Source: Proteus terrae
GTDB taxonomy: Bacteria > Pseudomonadota > Gammaproteobacteria > Enterobacterales > Enterobacteriaceae
Direction: 5' to 3'
DNA length: 64,000 nt
NCBI RefSeq assembly: GCF_003144325.1
Contig: NZ_PENS01000012.1
Location: 1-64,000 of the forward strand
The notes beneath the pieces are model-generated. The model was not told the origin of the DNA. It ran no database searches and was given only the letters and a program-made list of their open reading frames with translations. The translations under genes and the position numbers were made by a program. Below, in pieces: positions 19,462-30,285 of the stretch (position 1 is the stretch's first letter; every line of letters starts with the position of its first letter).

Positions 19462-20358
19462 TTAAGGCATTAAAGGCGATACCAGAGGTGTTCTTTCATC
19501 ATTAACCACTTTACCAAAACGCTCACTGCCGGCATTCCAATCAGTGATTGCTTGTTGAATTTCTTCTTTGCTACGACCAATAAAATTCCACCACATCAAA
19601 ATTTTTTCATTTAAAGGTTCGCCACCTAAGAAAAGAATTTGAGCGTTATCACTTAGTTCAATCGTTAATGATTCAGAGTTTTGTATTCCAATATAAGCAA
19701 GTTCATTCGCAGCAAAACTTTCCCCTTCTATTGTCATTTCTCCAGTTAAGACAAAAAGCCCATATTCATATTTAGGATTTAATGATAAAGGAATGCGAGT
19801 GGCATGTTTTGCCATAATATCCATGCCAACCATGGGTAATAAACATAATACGGGGGAATTGTAGTTTTGGTAATCACCGATTAGTAACGTGAAGTCAGCG
19901 CCATCAGCTTGCCATTTAGGGAGAGCAGGATAGTGATCAAAGCGCGGTGGCATATTTCTTTTATCCTTTGGTAGCACTATCCATAATTGTGCCAGATGGA
20001 CTTCTTTTTTATCGCCGTGACTATCTTCTGAATGGCTAATACCGTGACCTGCTGTCATTAAATTTACTTGTTGAGGTCGAATAACTTGCTGAAAACCGAG
20101 GCTATCGCGATGCAAAATCTCCCCTTCTAACATCCAAGTAAAAGTTTGCAAGCCAATATGGGGATGTGGAGAAATAGCTAATCTATCGACAGTATCATTA
20201 AAAACAGTGGGGCCTAAATGATCGAGAAAACACCAAGGTCCAACTAATCGTTGTTTTTTATCAGGTAAAGCACGATAAGTCTCAATCCCTCCAACATCAC
20301 GGGTTTTAGAGGTAATACGTAATGGGGCATTTACTGCATCAGAGTGTTGATGTTCCAT
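19462..20358 (-). CDS. Pirin family protein
   Basis: This bicupin of the pirin family (298 residues) resembles YhhW/YhaK-type proteins, some of which have quercetin 2,3-dioxygenase activity. Metal ligands are visible in the N-terminal cupin: H65 and H67 in PHPHIGLQTF, and H109 and E111 in GHGISHSED. The C-terminal cupin is less conserved, as usual. AGGTG precedes the ATG. It is a single gene, upstream of and co-directional with hyf but more than 300 bp away. The physiological substrate is unknown. Confidence 0.88.
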   Translation of the reverse strand: MEHQHSDAVNAPLRITSKTRDVGGIETYRALPDKKQRLVGPWCFLDHLGPTVFNDTVDRLAISPHPHIGLQTFTWMLEGEILHRDSLGFQQVIRPQQVNLMTAGHGISHSEDSHGDKKEVHLAQLWIVLPKDKRNMPPRFDHYPALPKWQADGADFTLLIGDYQNYNSPVLCLLPMVGMDIMAKHATRIPLSLNPKYEYGLFVLTGEMTIEGESFAANELAYIGIQNSESLTIELSDNAQILFLGGEPLNEKILMWWNFIGRSKEEIQQAITDWNAGSERFGKVVNDERTPLVSPLMP

Positions 20359-20471
20359 TGTTCACCTACTTTTCATTCATTGTTAAGCCATAAAATGCTT
20401 TATTTATTATCTAGTATAGATACTAAACCTTTATCTATTTAATAAGCAAAATATATCACTTAAGTAAAAAA

Positions 20472-20495
20472 ATAAGCCTGATAATTCAGGCTTAT
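20472..20495 (-). terminator. Terminator of the RpiB-like gene
   Basis: A perfect 10-bp stem ATAAGCCTGA / TCAGGCTTAT with a TAAT loop is followed on the minus strand by a T run. It lies 23 nt after the stop codon at 20518. Confidence 0.85.
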
Positions 20496-20517
20496 AAAAG
20501 TGAATAATAATAATGAC

Positions 20518-20994
20518 TTAAATTTTATAAATTTTCTTTTCTACTTGTCTCATTGAATTTAAGCCAGATTGTAAATCTTCTGGTGTTGCTTCAGAAAAAC
20601 CTTCTGTAAAGGTTGCTGATAAATAAGCATCAACCATCATTTTAGCTTTAAACGGTGTTATTAATAAGCCGCCCATTGCCATCATATTACAGTTATTAAT
20701 GACCTTACAAAAACGGGCTGTCGTGACACTTTCACATACACCACAATAAACATTTTTATGTTTATTCGCACTAATACTCACCCCCATTCCTGTACCACAG
20801 AAAACAAAGCCAATATATTCAGGATGTTCAGAAATAATTGAACCAACTTTATCACCTACATCACAATAGCCAATAGGGCCTGATTCTGTGAGATCTTTTA
20901 TTGTGTAATTTTTTTCTAACAAATACGATTTAATCGTATTTTTAAGTTCAAATCCTGAAGGATCAGCGCCCATAATAATCGTTCTATTTTCCAT
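20518..20994 (-). CDS. RpiB/LacA/LacB family sugar-phosphate isomerase-like protein with altered active site
   Basis: The 158-residue length and fold match the RpiB/LacAB family (aldose-ketose isomerases for ribose-5-P, allose-6-P or galactose-6-P). The active-site cysteine region FCGTGMGVSISANK is intact. However, the usual DHAG near residue 12 reads DPSG, and the catalytic HND/HNN near residue 100 reads INN, so the histidine expected to open the sugar ring is replaced. It may have another substrate or have lost isomerase activity. No sugar-utilisation genes adjoin it. Confidence 0.75.
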   Translation of the reverse strand: MENRTIIMGADPSGFELKNTIKSYLLEKNYTIKDLTESGPIGYCDVGDKVGSIISEHPEYIGFVFCGTGMGVSISANKHKNVYCGVCESVTTARFCKVINNCNMMAMGGLLITPFKAKMMVDAYLSATFTEGFSEATPEDLQSGLNSMRQVEKKIYKI

Positions 20995-21645
20995 ATAGCC
21001 TCCTAAAATAACTCAAGCACCACTGTTAAATATAACTAATTGATAACATTCAAATTTAAAATAAATTCAAAGAATATTATTTATATTTAACCTAAATAAA
21101 GTATAGATTAAAATTCTATTATTTGTGTTTAAGTATGGAGGATTTACAAAAAAAGAAGAAATAAAGAAATGGAAATTCATTCCATAAAAAGGTATTTAGC
21201 CTATAAAATAAGCTAAACTTATTATGTAATAAATTGAATTAATAAAAAAACAAAAGAGATATATCAAAGTAAATGTCTATATTGAAAGGGTTTCCCTAGT
21301 ACAACTAAAATATAAAATAAAGATCAATAATATTACAGGATTAATGTTTTTATCTATACTCTTCAATATCTCTTAAAGGAAAGTCAAAATAACTTAAATA
21401 AATATTGCTGTGGATTATCTTTACCTAAATAACCTACACCCCCATTTTAAGAAAACGGTTATTTTTTAGCAATTCCAATATTGAATACGGTATTCTATTT
21501 GGGCATCAGAAATAATGAAGGGATAAATAAATCAGAAACAAAATAATAACACAAAAAATTAAATAATATAGTAATACAAATCACTCAAATTTTTAGAAAT
21601 AAAATACTACCTATTAATCAATATTTATAAATTAAAATAAAAAAA
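20995..21645. other. Long AT-rich intergenic region without a supported gene
   Basis: About 650 bp of strongly AT-rich sequence between the RpiB-like gene and the efp terminator. I see no reading frame with a ribosome site, no tRNA-like fold and no insertion-sequence ends. It could be a remnant, an H-NS-bound spacer or the site of an unrecognised small RNA. Confidence 0.5.
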
Positions 21646-21675
21646 TACCGCAGATATTTAACATTATCTGCGGTA
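21646..21675 (-). terminator. Terminator of efp
   Basis: The perfect 11-bp inverted repeat TACCGCAGATA / TATCTGCGGTA is followed on the minus strand by a T run (A tract at 21636-21645 on the plus strand). Confidence 0.88.
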
Positions 21676-21722
21676 ATTATTTATTGTGCTTAACGTTGCA
21701 CTCAGTAAAATAATTTACTCGA

Positions 21723-22289
21723 TTATTTTACGCGCGATACGTATTCACCTGAACGAGTATCAACTTTGATAACTTCGCCGATTTGTACAAACAGTGGAAC
21801 TTTAACAACAGCACCAGTGCTTAATGTTGCTGGTTTACCACCTGTACCTGCGGTGTCACCTTTCAGGCCTGGATCAGTATCAACGATTTCTAATTCAACA
21901 AAGTTTGGTGGAATAACAGCAATAGGACGATTATCCCACAGTGTTACGATACACTCAGCTTGGTCGATCAACCATTTAGCATTATCGCCAACAGCTTTTT
22001 CGTCTGCTGCTAATTGTTCGAAAGTTTCGTTGTTCATGAAATGCCAGAACTCACCGTCGTTGTACAGGTAAGTTAAGTTGATATCCATGACATCAGCACC
22101 TTCTGCTGAATCAGTAGATTTAAATGTTTTTTCCAGTAATTTGTTAGAGATCAGTTTACGCAGACGTACACGAGCAAATGCCTGACCTTTACCTGGTTTA
22201 ACAAATTCACATTCAGTAATGACGGCTGGCTCGCCATCTAACATGATTTTAAGACCTGAACGAAAATCGTTGGTATTATAAGAAGCCAT
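21723..22289 (-). CDS. efp: Translation elongation factor P
   Basis: EF-P rescues ribosomes stalled at polyproline. At 188 residues it matches enterobacterial EF-P nearly throughout. The lysine that receives beta-lysylation is K34 in VKPGKGQAF. Three OB-like domains are followed by the conserved C-terminus [14 protein letters not shown]. It is divergent from epmB, whose product makes the beta-lysine donor, with only 44 bp between the start codons, so the two promoters overlap. Confidence 0.97.
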   Translation of the reverse strand: MASYNTNDFRSGLKIMLDGEPAVITECEFVKPGKGQAFARVRLRKLISNKLLEKTFKSTDSAEGADVMDINLTYLYNDGEFWHFMNNETFEQLAADEKAVGDNAKWLIDQAECIVTLWDNRPIAVIPPNFVELEIVDTDPGLKGDTAGTGGKPATLSTGAVVKVPLFVQIGEVIKVDTRSGEYVSRVK

Positions 22290-22333
22290 GAATATCCTCT
22301 AACTTTTTTAATTTAAAATGGCATAGCCAAAAA

Positions 22334-23362
22334 ATGGCACACATTGTAACTCATAATCACCCCACCAGAGAAGTCTGGTTAACACAACTCGCGCAGGCAA
22401 TCAGTGATCCTGTTGAATTACTCCAACTTTTAGCATTGGAACATCACGCTGATCTCCAAAAAGGGGCTCAGGCGCGACGGCTTTTTCCGCTACGGGTTCC
22501 CCGTGAATTCGTTGCACGCATGAAAAAAGGCGATCCTAACGATCCATTACTTTTGCAAGTATTAACTGCAAATGCTGAATTTACCATAACACCAGGATTT
22601 TCTACGGATCCGTTAGATGAGCAACAAAATGCGGTGCCAGGTTTATTACATAAATATCAGAATCGTGCATTGCTTCTGGTCAAAGGTGGTTGCGCTGTCA
22701 ATTGTCGCTACTGTTTTCGTCGTCATTTTCCTTATGAAGATAACAAAGGAAACAAAGCTAATTGGCAAAAGGCAATAGAGTATATCAAAAATAACCCAAA
22801 ACTCGATGAAATCATCTTTTCTGGGGGAGACCCCCTTATGGCGAAAGATGATGAGCTTGATTGGTTAATAACACACCTAGAAGCGATCCCTCATCTTAAA
22901 CGTTTACGTATCCACTCTCGCTTACCTGTGGTTATTCCTGCTCGCGTCACTGATGCACTATGTCAGCGCTTACAACAATCACGTTTGCAAAATATCATGG
23001 TACTGCATATCAATCACGCTAATGAAATTGATGACGCATTGAGAGAAGCCTGTGCAAAGCTAAAAAATGCCAATGTCACTTTATTGAATCAAGGTGTGTT
23101 ATTACGCGGTGTCAATGACAGTGCTGAAGTCCTTGCGGATTTAAGTCGTGCACTATTTGATGCAGGTGTTATGCCGTATTACTTACACGTTCTAGATAAA
23201 GTACAAGGTGCTGCTCACTTTATGGTGCCAGATAGTGAAGCGAGAGAAATTATGAAAGCACTGATGAGTTTAGTTTCCGGTTATATGGTGCCCAAACTCA
23301 CGCGTGAAATTGGCGGTGAACCGAGTAAGACGTTACTTGATTTAGGGTTACGTCAAGAGTGA
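22334..23362 (+). CDS. epmB: EF-P beta-lysylation protein EpmB (radical SAM lysine 2,3-aminomutase)
   Basis: EpmB converts (S)-alpha-lysine to (R)-beta-lysine, which EpmA attaches to EF-P K34. The 342-residue protein carries the radical-SAM cysteines C120, C124 and C127 in GGCAVNCRYCFRRHFP. It also has the GGDPLMAKD SAM/PLP-contacting motif and a C-terminal PLP-lysine region in VPKLTREIGGEPSKT. The start follows E. coli EpmB (MAHIVT). epmA and epmC are not in the window. Confidence 0.96.
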   Translation: MAHIVTHNHPTREVWLTQLAQAISDPVELLQLLALEHHADLQKGAQARRLFPLRVPREFVARMKKGDPNDPLLLQVLTANAEFTITPGFSTDPLDEQQNAVPGLLHKYQNRALLLVKGGCAVNCRYCFRRHFPYEDNKGNKANWQKAIEYIKNNPKLDEIIFSGGDPLMAKDDELDWLITHLEAIPHLKRLRIHSRLPVVIPARVTDALCQRLQQSRLQNIMVLHINHANEIDDALREACAKLKNANVTLLNQGVLLRGVNDSAEVLADLSRALFDAGVMPYYLHVLDKVQGAAHFMVPDSEAREIMKALMSLVSGYMVPKLTREIGGEPSKTLLDLGLRQE

Positions 23363-23509
23363 TCCCTGATGTTAACCGATACTATTTATGTTTAGATTAT
23401 ATAATTAACCCAACAGAATCACACAAAAGTGACTACACTATAAAGATAGGTTTGGTGGTGATTTTCATAAAAATCATTTATCTAATTAAGTTATGTTCAC
23501 TTTCTTTCA

Positions 23510-23543
23510 TTATGAAAAAGCACCTTATTGGGTGCTTTTTTGT
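23510..23543 (+). terminator. Terminator downstream of epmB
   Basis: A GCACC/GGGTGC stem with a TTATT loop is preceded by an A run and followed by TTTTTTG. A 63-codon frame between epmB and this hairpin has no recognisable features. Confidence 0.75.
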
Positions 23544-23585
23544 CTTTTAAATCAGTGAACACTTAAATAGTATTGAGGAGAAAAT

Positions 23586-24224
23586 ATGAACATAATGGTA
23601 ATCGGTGCAAAAGGACGAGTTGGGCATAAATTAGTTGGGACATTATTAGCTAATGGACACCATGTCATCGGAACTACCAGAAAAATCTCACACTCATCTA
23701 AAATCAAAGATTCACATTATCGTGAAATTGAACTAGATATCACAAAACCTTTGTCTTCCATTTCTCATAAATTCCCTGAACATTTAGATGCCATCTATTT
23801 TACAACAGGTTCTAGAGGGGAAGATCTATTACAAGTTGATCTACATGGTGCCGTAAAAACCATGCAAATTGCCATGGAGAAAGGTATAAAAAGATATATC
23901 ATGCTTAGTGCAGTAAATTCTTTATTACCTGATAAATGGACCACATTAATTGATTATTTTACTGCTAAATATTTTGCAGATCTTTATCTGATCAATCAGA
24001 CCAACCTCGATTACACAATAATTCAAGCTGGTTATTTAACTGAACATTCAGGAACACATAAGATCTGTACAAAAAAAGAAGAAATACCCGCTGATGGCAA
24101 AATATCTATTGATAATGTAGCGTTAACGCTTGCTGAAATTTTAGATAAGAAGAACACCTTTAAAAAATGTATTCCAATATTAGATGGTGATATCGAGATA
24201 AAAGAGGTTATTAAGCAGATCTAA
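23586..24224 (+). CDS. NAD(P)-binding SDR/NmrA-like protein
   Basis: The 212-residue Rossmann-fold protein begins MNIMVIGAKGRVGHKLVGTLL, an NAD(P) GxxGxxG motif. It also has the atypical-SDR segments YFTTGSRGEDLLQVDLHG and TIIQAGYLTE. It resembles YwnB/YhfK-type NAD(P)H-binding proteins, probably oxidoreductases or redox sensors. GAGGAG lies 8 nt before the ATG. There is no operon partner, and the substrate is unknown. Confidence 0.8.
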   Translation: MNIMVIGAKGRVGHKLVGTLLANGHHVIGTTRKISHSSKIKDSHYREIELDITKPLSSISHKFPEHLDAIYFTTGSRGEDLLQVDLHGAVKTMQIAMEKGIKRYIMLSAVNSLLPDKWTTLIDYFTAKYFADLYLINQTNLDYTIIQAGYLTEHSGTHKICTKKEEIPADGKISIDNVALTLAEILDKKNTFKKCIPILDGDIEIKEVIKQI

Positions 24225-24262
24225 ATACTCAATAGAGCTGCCCTTAATAATAAAAAAAACAA

Positions 24263-24297
24263 ACCTGACCCCAAAGAAAAAAGTATTGAGGTCAGGT
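24263..24297 (-). terminator. Terminator of yjeI (possibly bidirectional)
   Basis: The inverted repeat ACCTGACC / GGTCAGGT encloses a 19-nt loop and is followed by T-rich sequence on the minus strand. It lies between the convergent SDR-like gene and yjeI. Confidence 0.6.
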
Positions 24298-24328
24298 CTT
24301 GGTACTTAAAAAGTAACCACGTATTCAA

Positions 24329-24673
24329 TTACTGACACTTATAAACTTGCCCACTCATTTTGCTATCTAATGGTGCAAAGCTATCAACAAAGCTACCTGC
24401 GCCAGTACCAACGTTAAAAATAACGTTACCACCCATTGCGGCTGCTTTATTACGTAAGTCGTTAGCAGCACCTCGCAGTGATTGGCTTTCAGTACGGGAA
24501 CCTGATAACCAGTTATTTTGAACACCTGTCACTGTTCCTAATAATTGGCATTCACTGCCTGGTTGCGTATCAGTGATTTGTACCTGTGAGCCAGCAGTGC
24601 TTAATGTGTTTGTTGCAGAACAGCCTGCTAGTAATAACGCTGCAGCAGCTCCCAATAACAATTTAATTCGCAT
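24329..24673 (-). CDS. yjeI: DUF4156 lipoprotein YjeI
   Basis: This 114-residue lipoprotein has the lipobox LLAGC, so acylation is at C18, after a short signal peptide. The body has the DUF4156 pattern GSECQLLGTVTG...AANDLRNKAAAMGGNVIF. The neighbours (groEL, epmB, efp) match the E. coli location of yjeI. GAGGGG precedes the ATG. Function is unknown; outer-membrane lipoprotein sorting is likely because the residue after C is S, not D. Confidence 0.88.
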   Translation of the reverse strand: MRIKLLLGAAAALLLAGCSATNTLSTAGSQVQITDTQPGSECQLLGTVTGVQNNWLSGSRTESQSLRGAANDLRNKAAAMGGNVIFNVGTGAGSFVDSFAPLDSKMSGQVYKCQ

Positions 24674-24997
24674 GATCCCCTCATTTATTTGAGTGTCCGT
24701 TTAGTCAAGACAACAATATACCTTGTCATCCCTCTTATGCGCAAAAATAAATCATCATTACTATCTCACATTAGCCAATAGCCTTAAGATATTATTTTCG
24801 CTTCAAACTTATTTTAACGTACAAATTCGGCTTTGAGATAGACAAAGCAACAATGCCTCTATTCTACACCGCTTTTATGCTTTTAAAACGATCTGGCTTA
24901 TTTTTGGTCTATACAGTGCGAGAATGAACACATAATTCGTTCATTTTTTAAAAATCTTCAGACAGAAAACCACTATCTGAAGATGATATTGGTCAAA

Positions 24998-25348
24998 TTA
25001 ACTCAAATGATGATTCAACGTTTCTTCTTTTAAATCTAATTCATGGCGTAAACAATGAAAAATATGCTCGCTAGTATGACGTAATTTACGTAACTGCTGT
25101 AATGTATCACGCTCCATTTTTAACGCACTGCGTGACAACTGGCGTTCCATGCTAAACAAGCGTTTCAGATCAAAAGCGCCTTCTTGCACACTATCTTCAC
25201 TATCAAGACAACGACTATAAATTTCTAATAAATGCGAACCGGCTTCATTGCGTAGTGACATCTCATCAAGATCTTCACAAGTCTGGTTAATTAACTCATT
25301 AACATGTGCAATCGTGGCTATCAATAATGAACAGAGAATAACACCCAT
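24998..25348 (-). CDS. Hypothetical protein with helical, possibly coiled-coil body
   Basis: This 116-residue protein has a short hydrophobic start (GVILCSLLIATIAHV), which could be a signal anchor, and then a mostly helical, charged body with many Leu, Glu and Arg residues. I recognise no family. No strong ribosome site is seen before the ATG, so the start is not certain. It sits alone between yjeI and groEL, where E. coli has yjeJ, but it does not look related to that. Confidence 0.5.
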   Translation of the reverse strand: MGVILCSLLIATIAHVNELINQTCEDLDEMSLRNEAGSHLLEIYSRCLDSEDSVQEGAFDLKRLFSMERQLSRSALKMERDTLQQLRKLRHTSEHIFHCLRHELDLKEETLNHHLS

Positions 25349-25406
25349 TGCAATAAAGATAGCGGGATCACAGGTTGGGAAAGGTGAACAGTATGATTAA
25401 TAGCAA

Positions 25407-25481
25407 TCAAGAGATAAATACACTCACAATCACAGCAAAAAGAAAGATAATCACAATGGCGACAACAGACATGGTAAACAT
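25407..25481 (-). CDS. Possible 24-residue hydrophobic membrane peptide
   Basis: A 24-codon frame starts at ATG 25481 (or 25472, giving 21 residues, with GGGA 8 nt before it). It encodes an almost uninterrupted hydrophobic segment, SVVAIVIIFLFAVIVSVF, that would span the membrane once. It resembles enterobacterial single-helix microproteins. A chance AT-rich frame is possible. Confidence 0.3.
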   Translation of the reverse strand: MFTMSVVAIVIIFLFAVIVSVFIS

Positions 25482-25604
25482 CCCAATTTATTTAAATATT
25501 TTTTAAGCGGGCAATAAAAACGATTTGTTGTCTAGTTATAAAGAATAAGTTATTTCTAATTATAGAAAAAATAAATTATCTGATAATTCTGAAATAAAAT
25601 GGCA

Positions 25605-25636
25605 TAAAAAAACCCGAGCCTAAGCTCGGGTTTTTT
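25605..25636 (-). terminator. Terminator of groESL
   Basis: The stem AACCCGAGC / GCTCGGGTT with loop CTAA lies between A and T runs on both sides. It is placed 24 nt beyond the groEL stop. Confidence 0.92.
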
Positions 25637-25659
25637 ATGTAAAACAGTTAGCTGATGAA

Positions 25660-27333
<1,674 letters not shown>

Positions 27334-27358
27334 TTAAGAAGATCTTAAAAGAGAAAAA

Positions 27359-27652
27359 TTATTCTTCTACAATTGCTAAAATGTCGCTTTCAGACATGAT
27401 AAGCACGTCTTCGTTATCAATTTTTTCTGTTTTAACGCCATAACCGTCGTTAAAAATTACGATATCGCCAACTTTAACATCCAGCGGTTTAACGTCGCCG
27501 TTTTCCATAATACGGCCTTGACCTACGGCTAAAATTTCGCCACGAGTAGATTTACCCGCCGCTGTGCCAGTCAGTACGATACCGCCTGCTGATTTAGCTT
27601 CGACTTCTTTACGTTTAACAATAACACGGTCATGTAATGGACGAATCTTCAT
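27359..27652 (-). CDS. groS: Co-chaperonin GroES
   Basis: This 97-residue protein begins [14 protein letters not shown]. The mobile loop ([18 protein letters not shown]) and the C-terminal [11 protein letters not shown] are conserved. The start at 27652 is supported by AGGAG 8 nt upstream and by homology; the longer open frame up to 27760 runs across the promoter and is not translated. Confidence 0.98.
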   Translation of the reverse strand: MKIRPLHDRVIVKRKEVEAKSAGGIVLTGTAAGKSTRGEILAVGQGRIMENGDVKPLDVKVGDIVIFNDGYGVKTEKIDNEDVLIMSESDILAIVEE

Positions 27653-27736
27653 TAATAGTGCTCCTATAAAAAAGTCCATATCAGGATTAAGGTTGATACC
27701 AGTGCCCAAGATGAACCAGTACCATGACGATACAGG

Positions 27737-27761
27737 TGGGGGCATCCGGTAAAACTTCAAG
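27737..27761 (-). promoter_or_regulatory. Sigma-32 heat-shock promoter of groESL
   Basis: On the minus strand, CTTGAA (27761-27756) and CCCCCA (27742-27737) are separated by 13 bp. This matches the sigma-32 consensus (CTTGAAA, about 11-16 bp, CCCCATNT) and resembles the E. coli groE promoter, which also has CCCC before CTTGAA. The leader to groES would be about 75 nt. Confidence 0.8.
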
Positions 27762-27821
27762 GGGAGAAGTGTGATTTTTTTTCAAATTTTCCCCATTTCA
27801 GTTGATTATGCTTTGGGCTAA

Positions 27822-28328
27822 TTATTTTTTGTCAGAAAAATGGTCGTTATCCTGATCTTCAGCCTTATTATTCAGCTGGTTACTCGGTGAATCCTCTTTA
27901 CGCTGAAATTCGCCTTCGAATGTTGTTCCATTCTGATTAGAAGAAAATCCACTTTGACCATGACTTGCTGAATAAACTCGAATTCGAGAGATCAGTTTCG
28001 TCACTAATAGCGCTTGCAATGGTGGTAATAACAACAGCAAGCCCAAGAAATCCGTAAAGAAGCCAGGGATCAACAATAAAATACCCGCCAGTATCAACGA
28101 AATGCTTTTCACCATTTCTGCTGCGGGGACTTCACCTACTGCGAGTTTTTGTTGCATTGAAGCAATATTTTTTACGCCCTGATTTTTTACCAGTGAGACA
28201 CCAACACAAGAAGTTAGCACCACAAGGAATAGTGTTGTAAGAACGCCAATAGAAGATGCCACATTGACGAAAATAACAGCTTCTACATAGATAAGAAGGC
28301 AGATAACAATTAATGGGAGCCAACGCAC
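27822..28328 (-). CDS. fxsA: FxsA family inner-membrane protein
   Basis: The 168-residue membrane protein begins at a GTG codon, with AAGGAG 8 nt upstream. Two N-terminal helices (RWLPLIVICLLIYVEAVIF...SCVGVSLV) are followed by the family motif QQKLAVGEVPAAEMVKSISLILAGILLLIPGFFTDFLGLLLLLPP and a hydrophilic tail. E. coli FxsA relieves F-plasmid exclusion of phage T7. As in E. coli, it lies between aspA and groES, here without yjeH. Confidence 0.92.
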   Translation of the reverse strand: MRWLPLIVICLLIYVEAVIFVNVASSIGVLTTLFLVVLTSCVGVSLVKNQGVKNIASMQQKLAVGEVPAAEMVKSISLILAGILLLIPGFFTDFLGLLLLLPPLQALLVTKLISRIRVYSASHGQSGFSSNQNGTTFEGEFQRKEDSPSNQLNNKAEDQDNDHFSDKK

Positions 28329-28499
28329 TTGGTTCTCCTTTTTATAAAAAAAGATTCATATTATTAATAGAAAGGAGTGTGAACTACATCTAAGGTGATG
28401 GTTTACGAACTCGCTTTTTCTTAGTTTATCTACATAATAATGGGGAGCCTAACACTCCTTTTCAAGGGGCGTTAAAAAGAGAAGTAGAACTGTAAAATC

Positions 28500-28517
28500 C
28501 ATGAGATAGATCACAAA
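28500..28517. promoter_or_regulatory. Candidate CRP site upstream of aspA
   Basis: The minus-strand reading TGTGATCTATCTCATG matches TGTGA-N6-TCACA in eight of ten positions. It lies about 185 bp before the aspA start. E. coli aspA is CRP-activated, so the placement is plausible. Confidence 0.5.
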
Positions 28518-28702
28518 AATAAAATATTTAGACGTTATTTACTTATAAAGTGATCCAGCTTAAAGGTATTTGTTCACAACCCGAATATGATCGTGTCAGT
28601 ACCAAGCAAAACGGTAAGTTATATTACATTATTAACCGTTAACGATATATTTTATTAACAAGCGCATAACTAGACAGTTAAAATTTTAATAAGAAGGTTC
28701 TC

Positions 28703-30127
28703 ATGTCAAATAAAACTCGTATCGAAGAAGACCTGTTAGGTAAAAGAGAAGTTCCTGCTGATGCTTACTATGGCGTCCACACTTTACGTGCAATTGAAAA
28801 CTTCTACATCAGTGATCGTACCATCAATGATGTTCCAGAATTCATCCGCGGTATGGTAATGGTGAAAAAAGCTGCTGCATTAGCAAACAAAGAACTTCAC
28901 ACTATTCCTCGTGAAATCGCTGATACGATTATCAAAGCCTGTGACGTAGTATTAGAAACAGGTAAACACATGGATCAATTCCCAGTTGATGTATTCCAAG
29001 GCGGTGCTGGTACTTCATTAAATATGAATACCAATGAGGTTATCGCAAACATCGGTCTGGAATTAATGGGCCATCAAAAAGGTGAATACCAATACTTAAA
29101 CCCAAATGACCACGTCAATAAGAGCCAATCAACAAACGACGCTTATCCTTGTGGTTTCCGTGTAGCGGTTTATAACTCTGTTATCAAATTAACCGAATCT
29201 ATCGAACTGCTGAAAGCAGGTTTTGATAGAAAAGCGATTGAGTTCAAAGATATCCTGAAAATGGGTCGTACTCAATTACAAGATGCTGTACCAATGACTT
29301 TAGGTCAAGAATTCCACGCTTTCTCTGTACTGATGAAAGAAGAAATCAAAAACCTGAAACGCACTGCTGAGTTACTGTTAGAAATGAACTTAGGTGCAAC
29401 AGCTATCGGTACTGGTCTGAATACAGCACCGGGTTACCAAAAACTGTCTGTTGAAAAACTAGCAGAAGTAACTGGTTTAGCTTGTGTTCCAGCAGAAGAC
29501 TTAATTGAAGCAACTTCTGACTGTGGTGCTTATGTAATGGTTCACGGCGCATTAAAACGCTTAGCTGTGAAAATGTCTAAAATCTGTAATGACTTACGTT
29601 TACTGTCCTCTGGTCCTCGTGCAGGTCTGAAAGAAATCAATCTTCCAGAACTACAAGCAGGTTCTTCAATCATGCCAGCTAAAGTAAACCCAGTAATTCC
29701 AGAAGTTGTTAACCAAGCTTGCTTTAAAGTTATCGGTAATGACACATGTGTAACAATGGCTGCTGAAGCAGGTCAATTACAATTAAACGTAATGGAACCA
29801 GCAATCGGTCAAGCAATGTTCGAATCAATCTCTCTGTTAAGTAACGCTTGCCGTAACTTAGTAGAAAAATGTGTTGATGGTATCACTGCGAATAAAGAAA
29901 TCTGTGAACACTTCGTATTCAACTCAATCGGTATCGTTACTTATCTGAACCCATTCATCGGTCACCATAACGGCGACATCGTTGGTAAGATTTGTGCTGA
30001 AACAGGTAAGAGTGTACGTGAAGTTGTTCTAGAACGCGGTTTATTAACCGAAGAACAACTGGATGATATCTTCTCTGTTGAGAACTTAAAAAACCCGGCT
30101 TACAAAGCAAAACGCTTCGATGATTAA
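28703..30127 (+). CDS. aspA: Aspartate ammonia-lyase (aspartase)
   Basis: This enzyme converts aspartate to fumarate and ammonia. Its 474 residues match the class II fumarase/aspartase superfamily: [26 protein letters not shown] and the signature [12 protein letters not shown] with the catalytic serine. AAGAAGG precedes the ATG. Directly followed by dcuA, it forms the anaerobic aspartate uptake-fumarate respiration module. Confidence 0.97.
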   Translation: MSNKTRIEEDLLGKREVPADAYYGVHTLRAIENFYISDRTINDVPEFIRGMVMVKKAAALANKELHTIPREIADTIIKACDVVLETGKHMDQFPVDVFQGGAGTSLNMNTNEVIANIGLELMGHQKGEYQYLNPNDHVNKSQSTNDAYPCGFRVAVYNSVIKLTESIELLKAGFDRKAIEFKDILKMGRTQLQDAVPMTLGQEFHAFSVLMKEEIKNLKRTAELLLEMNLGATAIGTGLNTAPGYQKLSVEKLAEVTGLACVPAEDLIEATSDCGAYVMVHGALKRLAVKMSKICNDLRLLSSGPRAGLKEINLPELQAGSSIMPAKVNPVIPEVVNQACFKVIGNDTCVTMAAEAGQLQLNVMEPAIGQAMFESISLLSNACRNLVEKCVDGITANKEICEHFVFNSIGIVTYLNPFIGHHNGDIVGKICAETGKSVREVVLERGLLTEEQLDDIFSVENLKNPAYKAKRFDD

Positions 30128-30183
30128 TAATTGTGTTTTATAACATGACACTGTTAAACATAAGAATGAGCTCTTAAAAACAC

Positions 30184-30218
30184 AAGGCACGGACTCTTTA
30201 AGAGACGTGCCTTTTTAC
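30184..30218 (+). terminator. Hairpin between aspA and dcuA
   Basis: The stem GGCACG / CGTGCC encloses the palindrome CTCTTTAAGAG and is followed by TTTTTA. It probably ends most aspA transcripts, with partial read-through to dcuA. Confidence 0.75.
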
Positions 30219-30285
30219 TTGATTGTAAAAACAAAAATTTAACTTATCTTTCTCATTTTTTTAATTATCTCAAGGAGTAAACGCT

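Noticed and set aside
21476..21483. A CAATATTG word upstream of efp, like the caiT/fixA operators
   Set aside because: No second half-site occurs at the 13-bp spacing and the surrounding sequence is generally AT-rich, so it is probably chance.
23359..23550. A 63-codon frame after epmB
   Set aside because: It begins in the epmB stop codon region, has no ribosome site of its own and runs through the terminator hairpin.
27653..27760. N-terminal extension of GroES in the open frame
   Set aside because: The extension covers the sigma-32 promoter, and the ribosome site and homology place the start at 27652.
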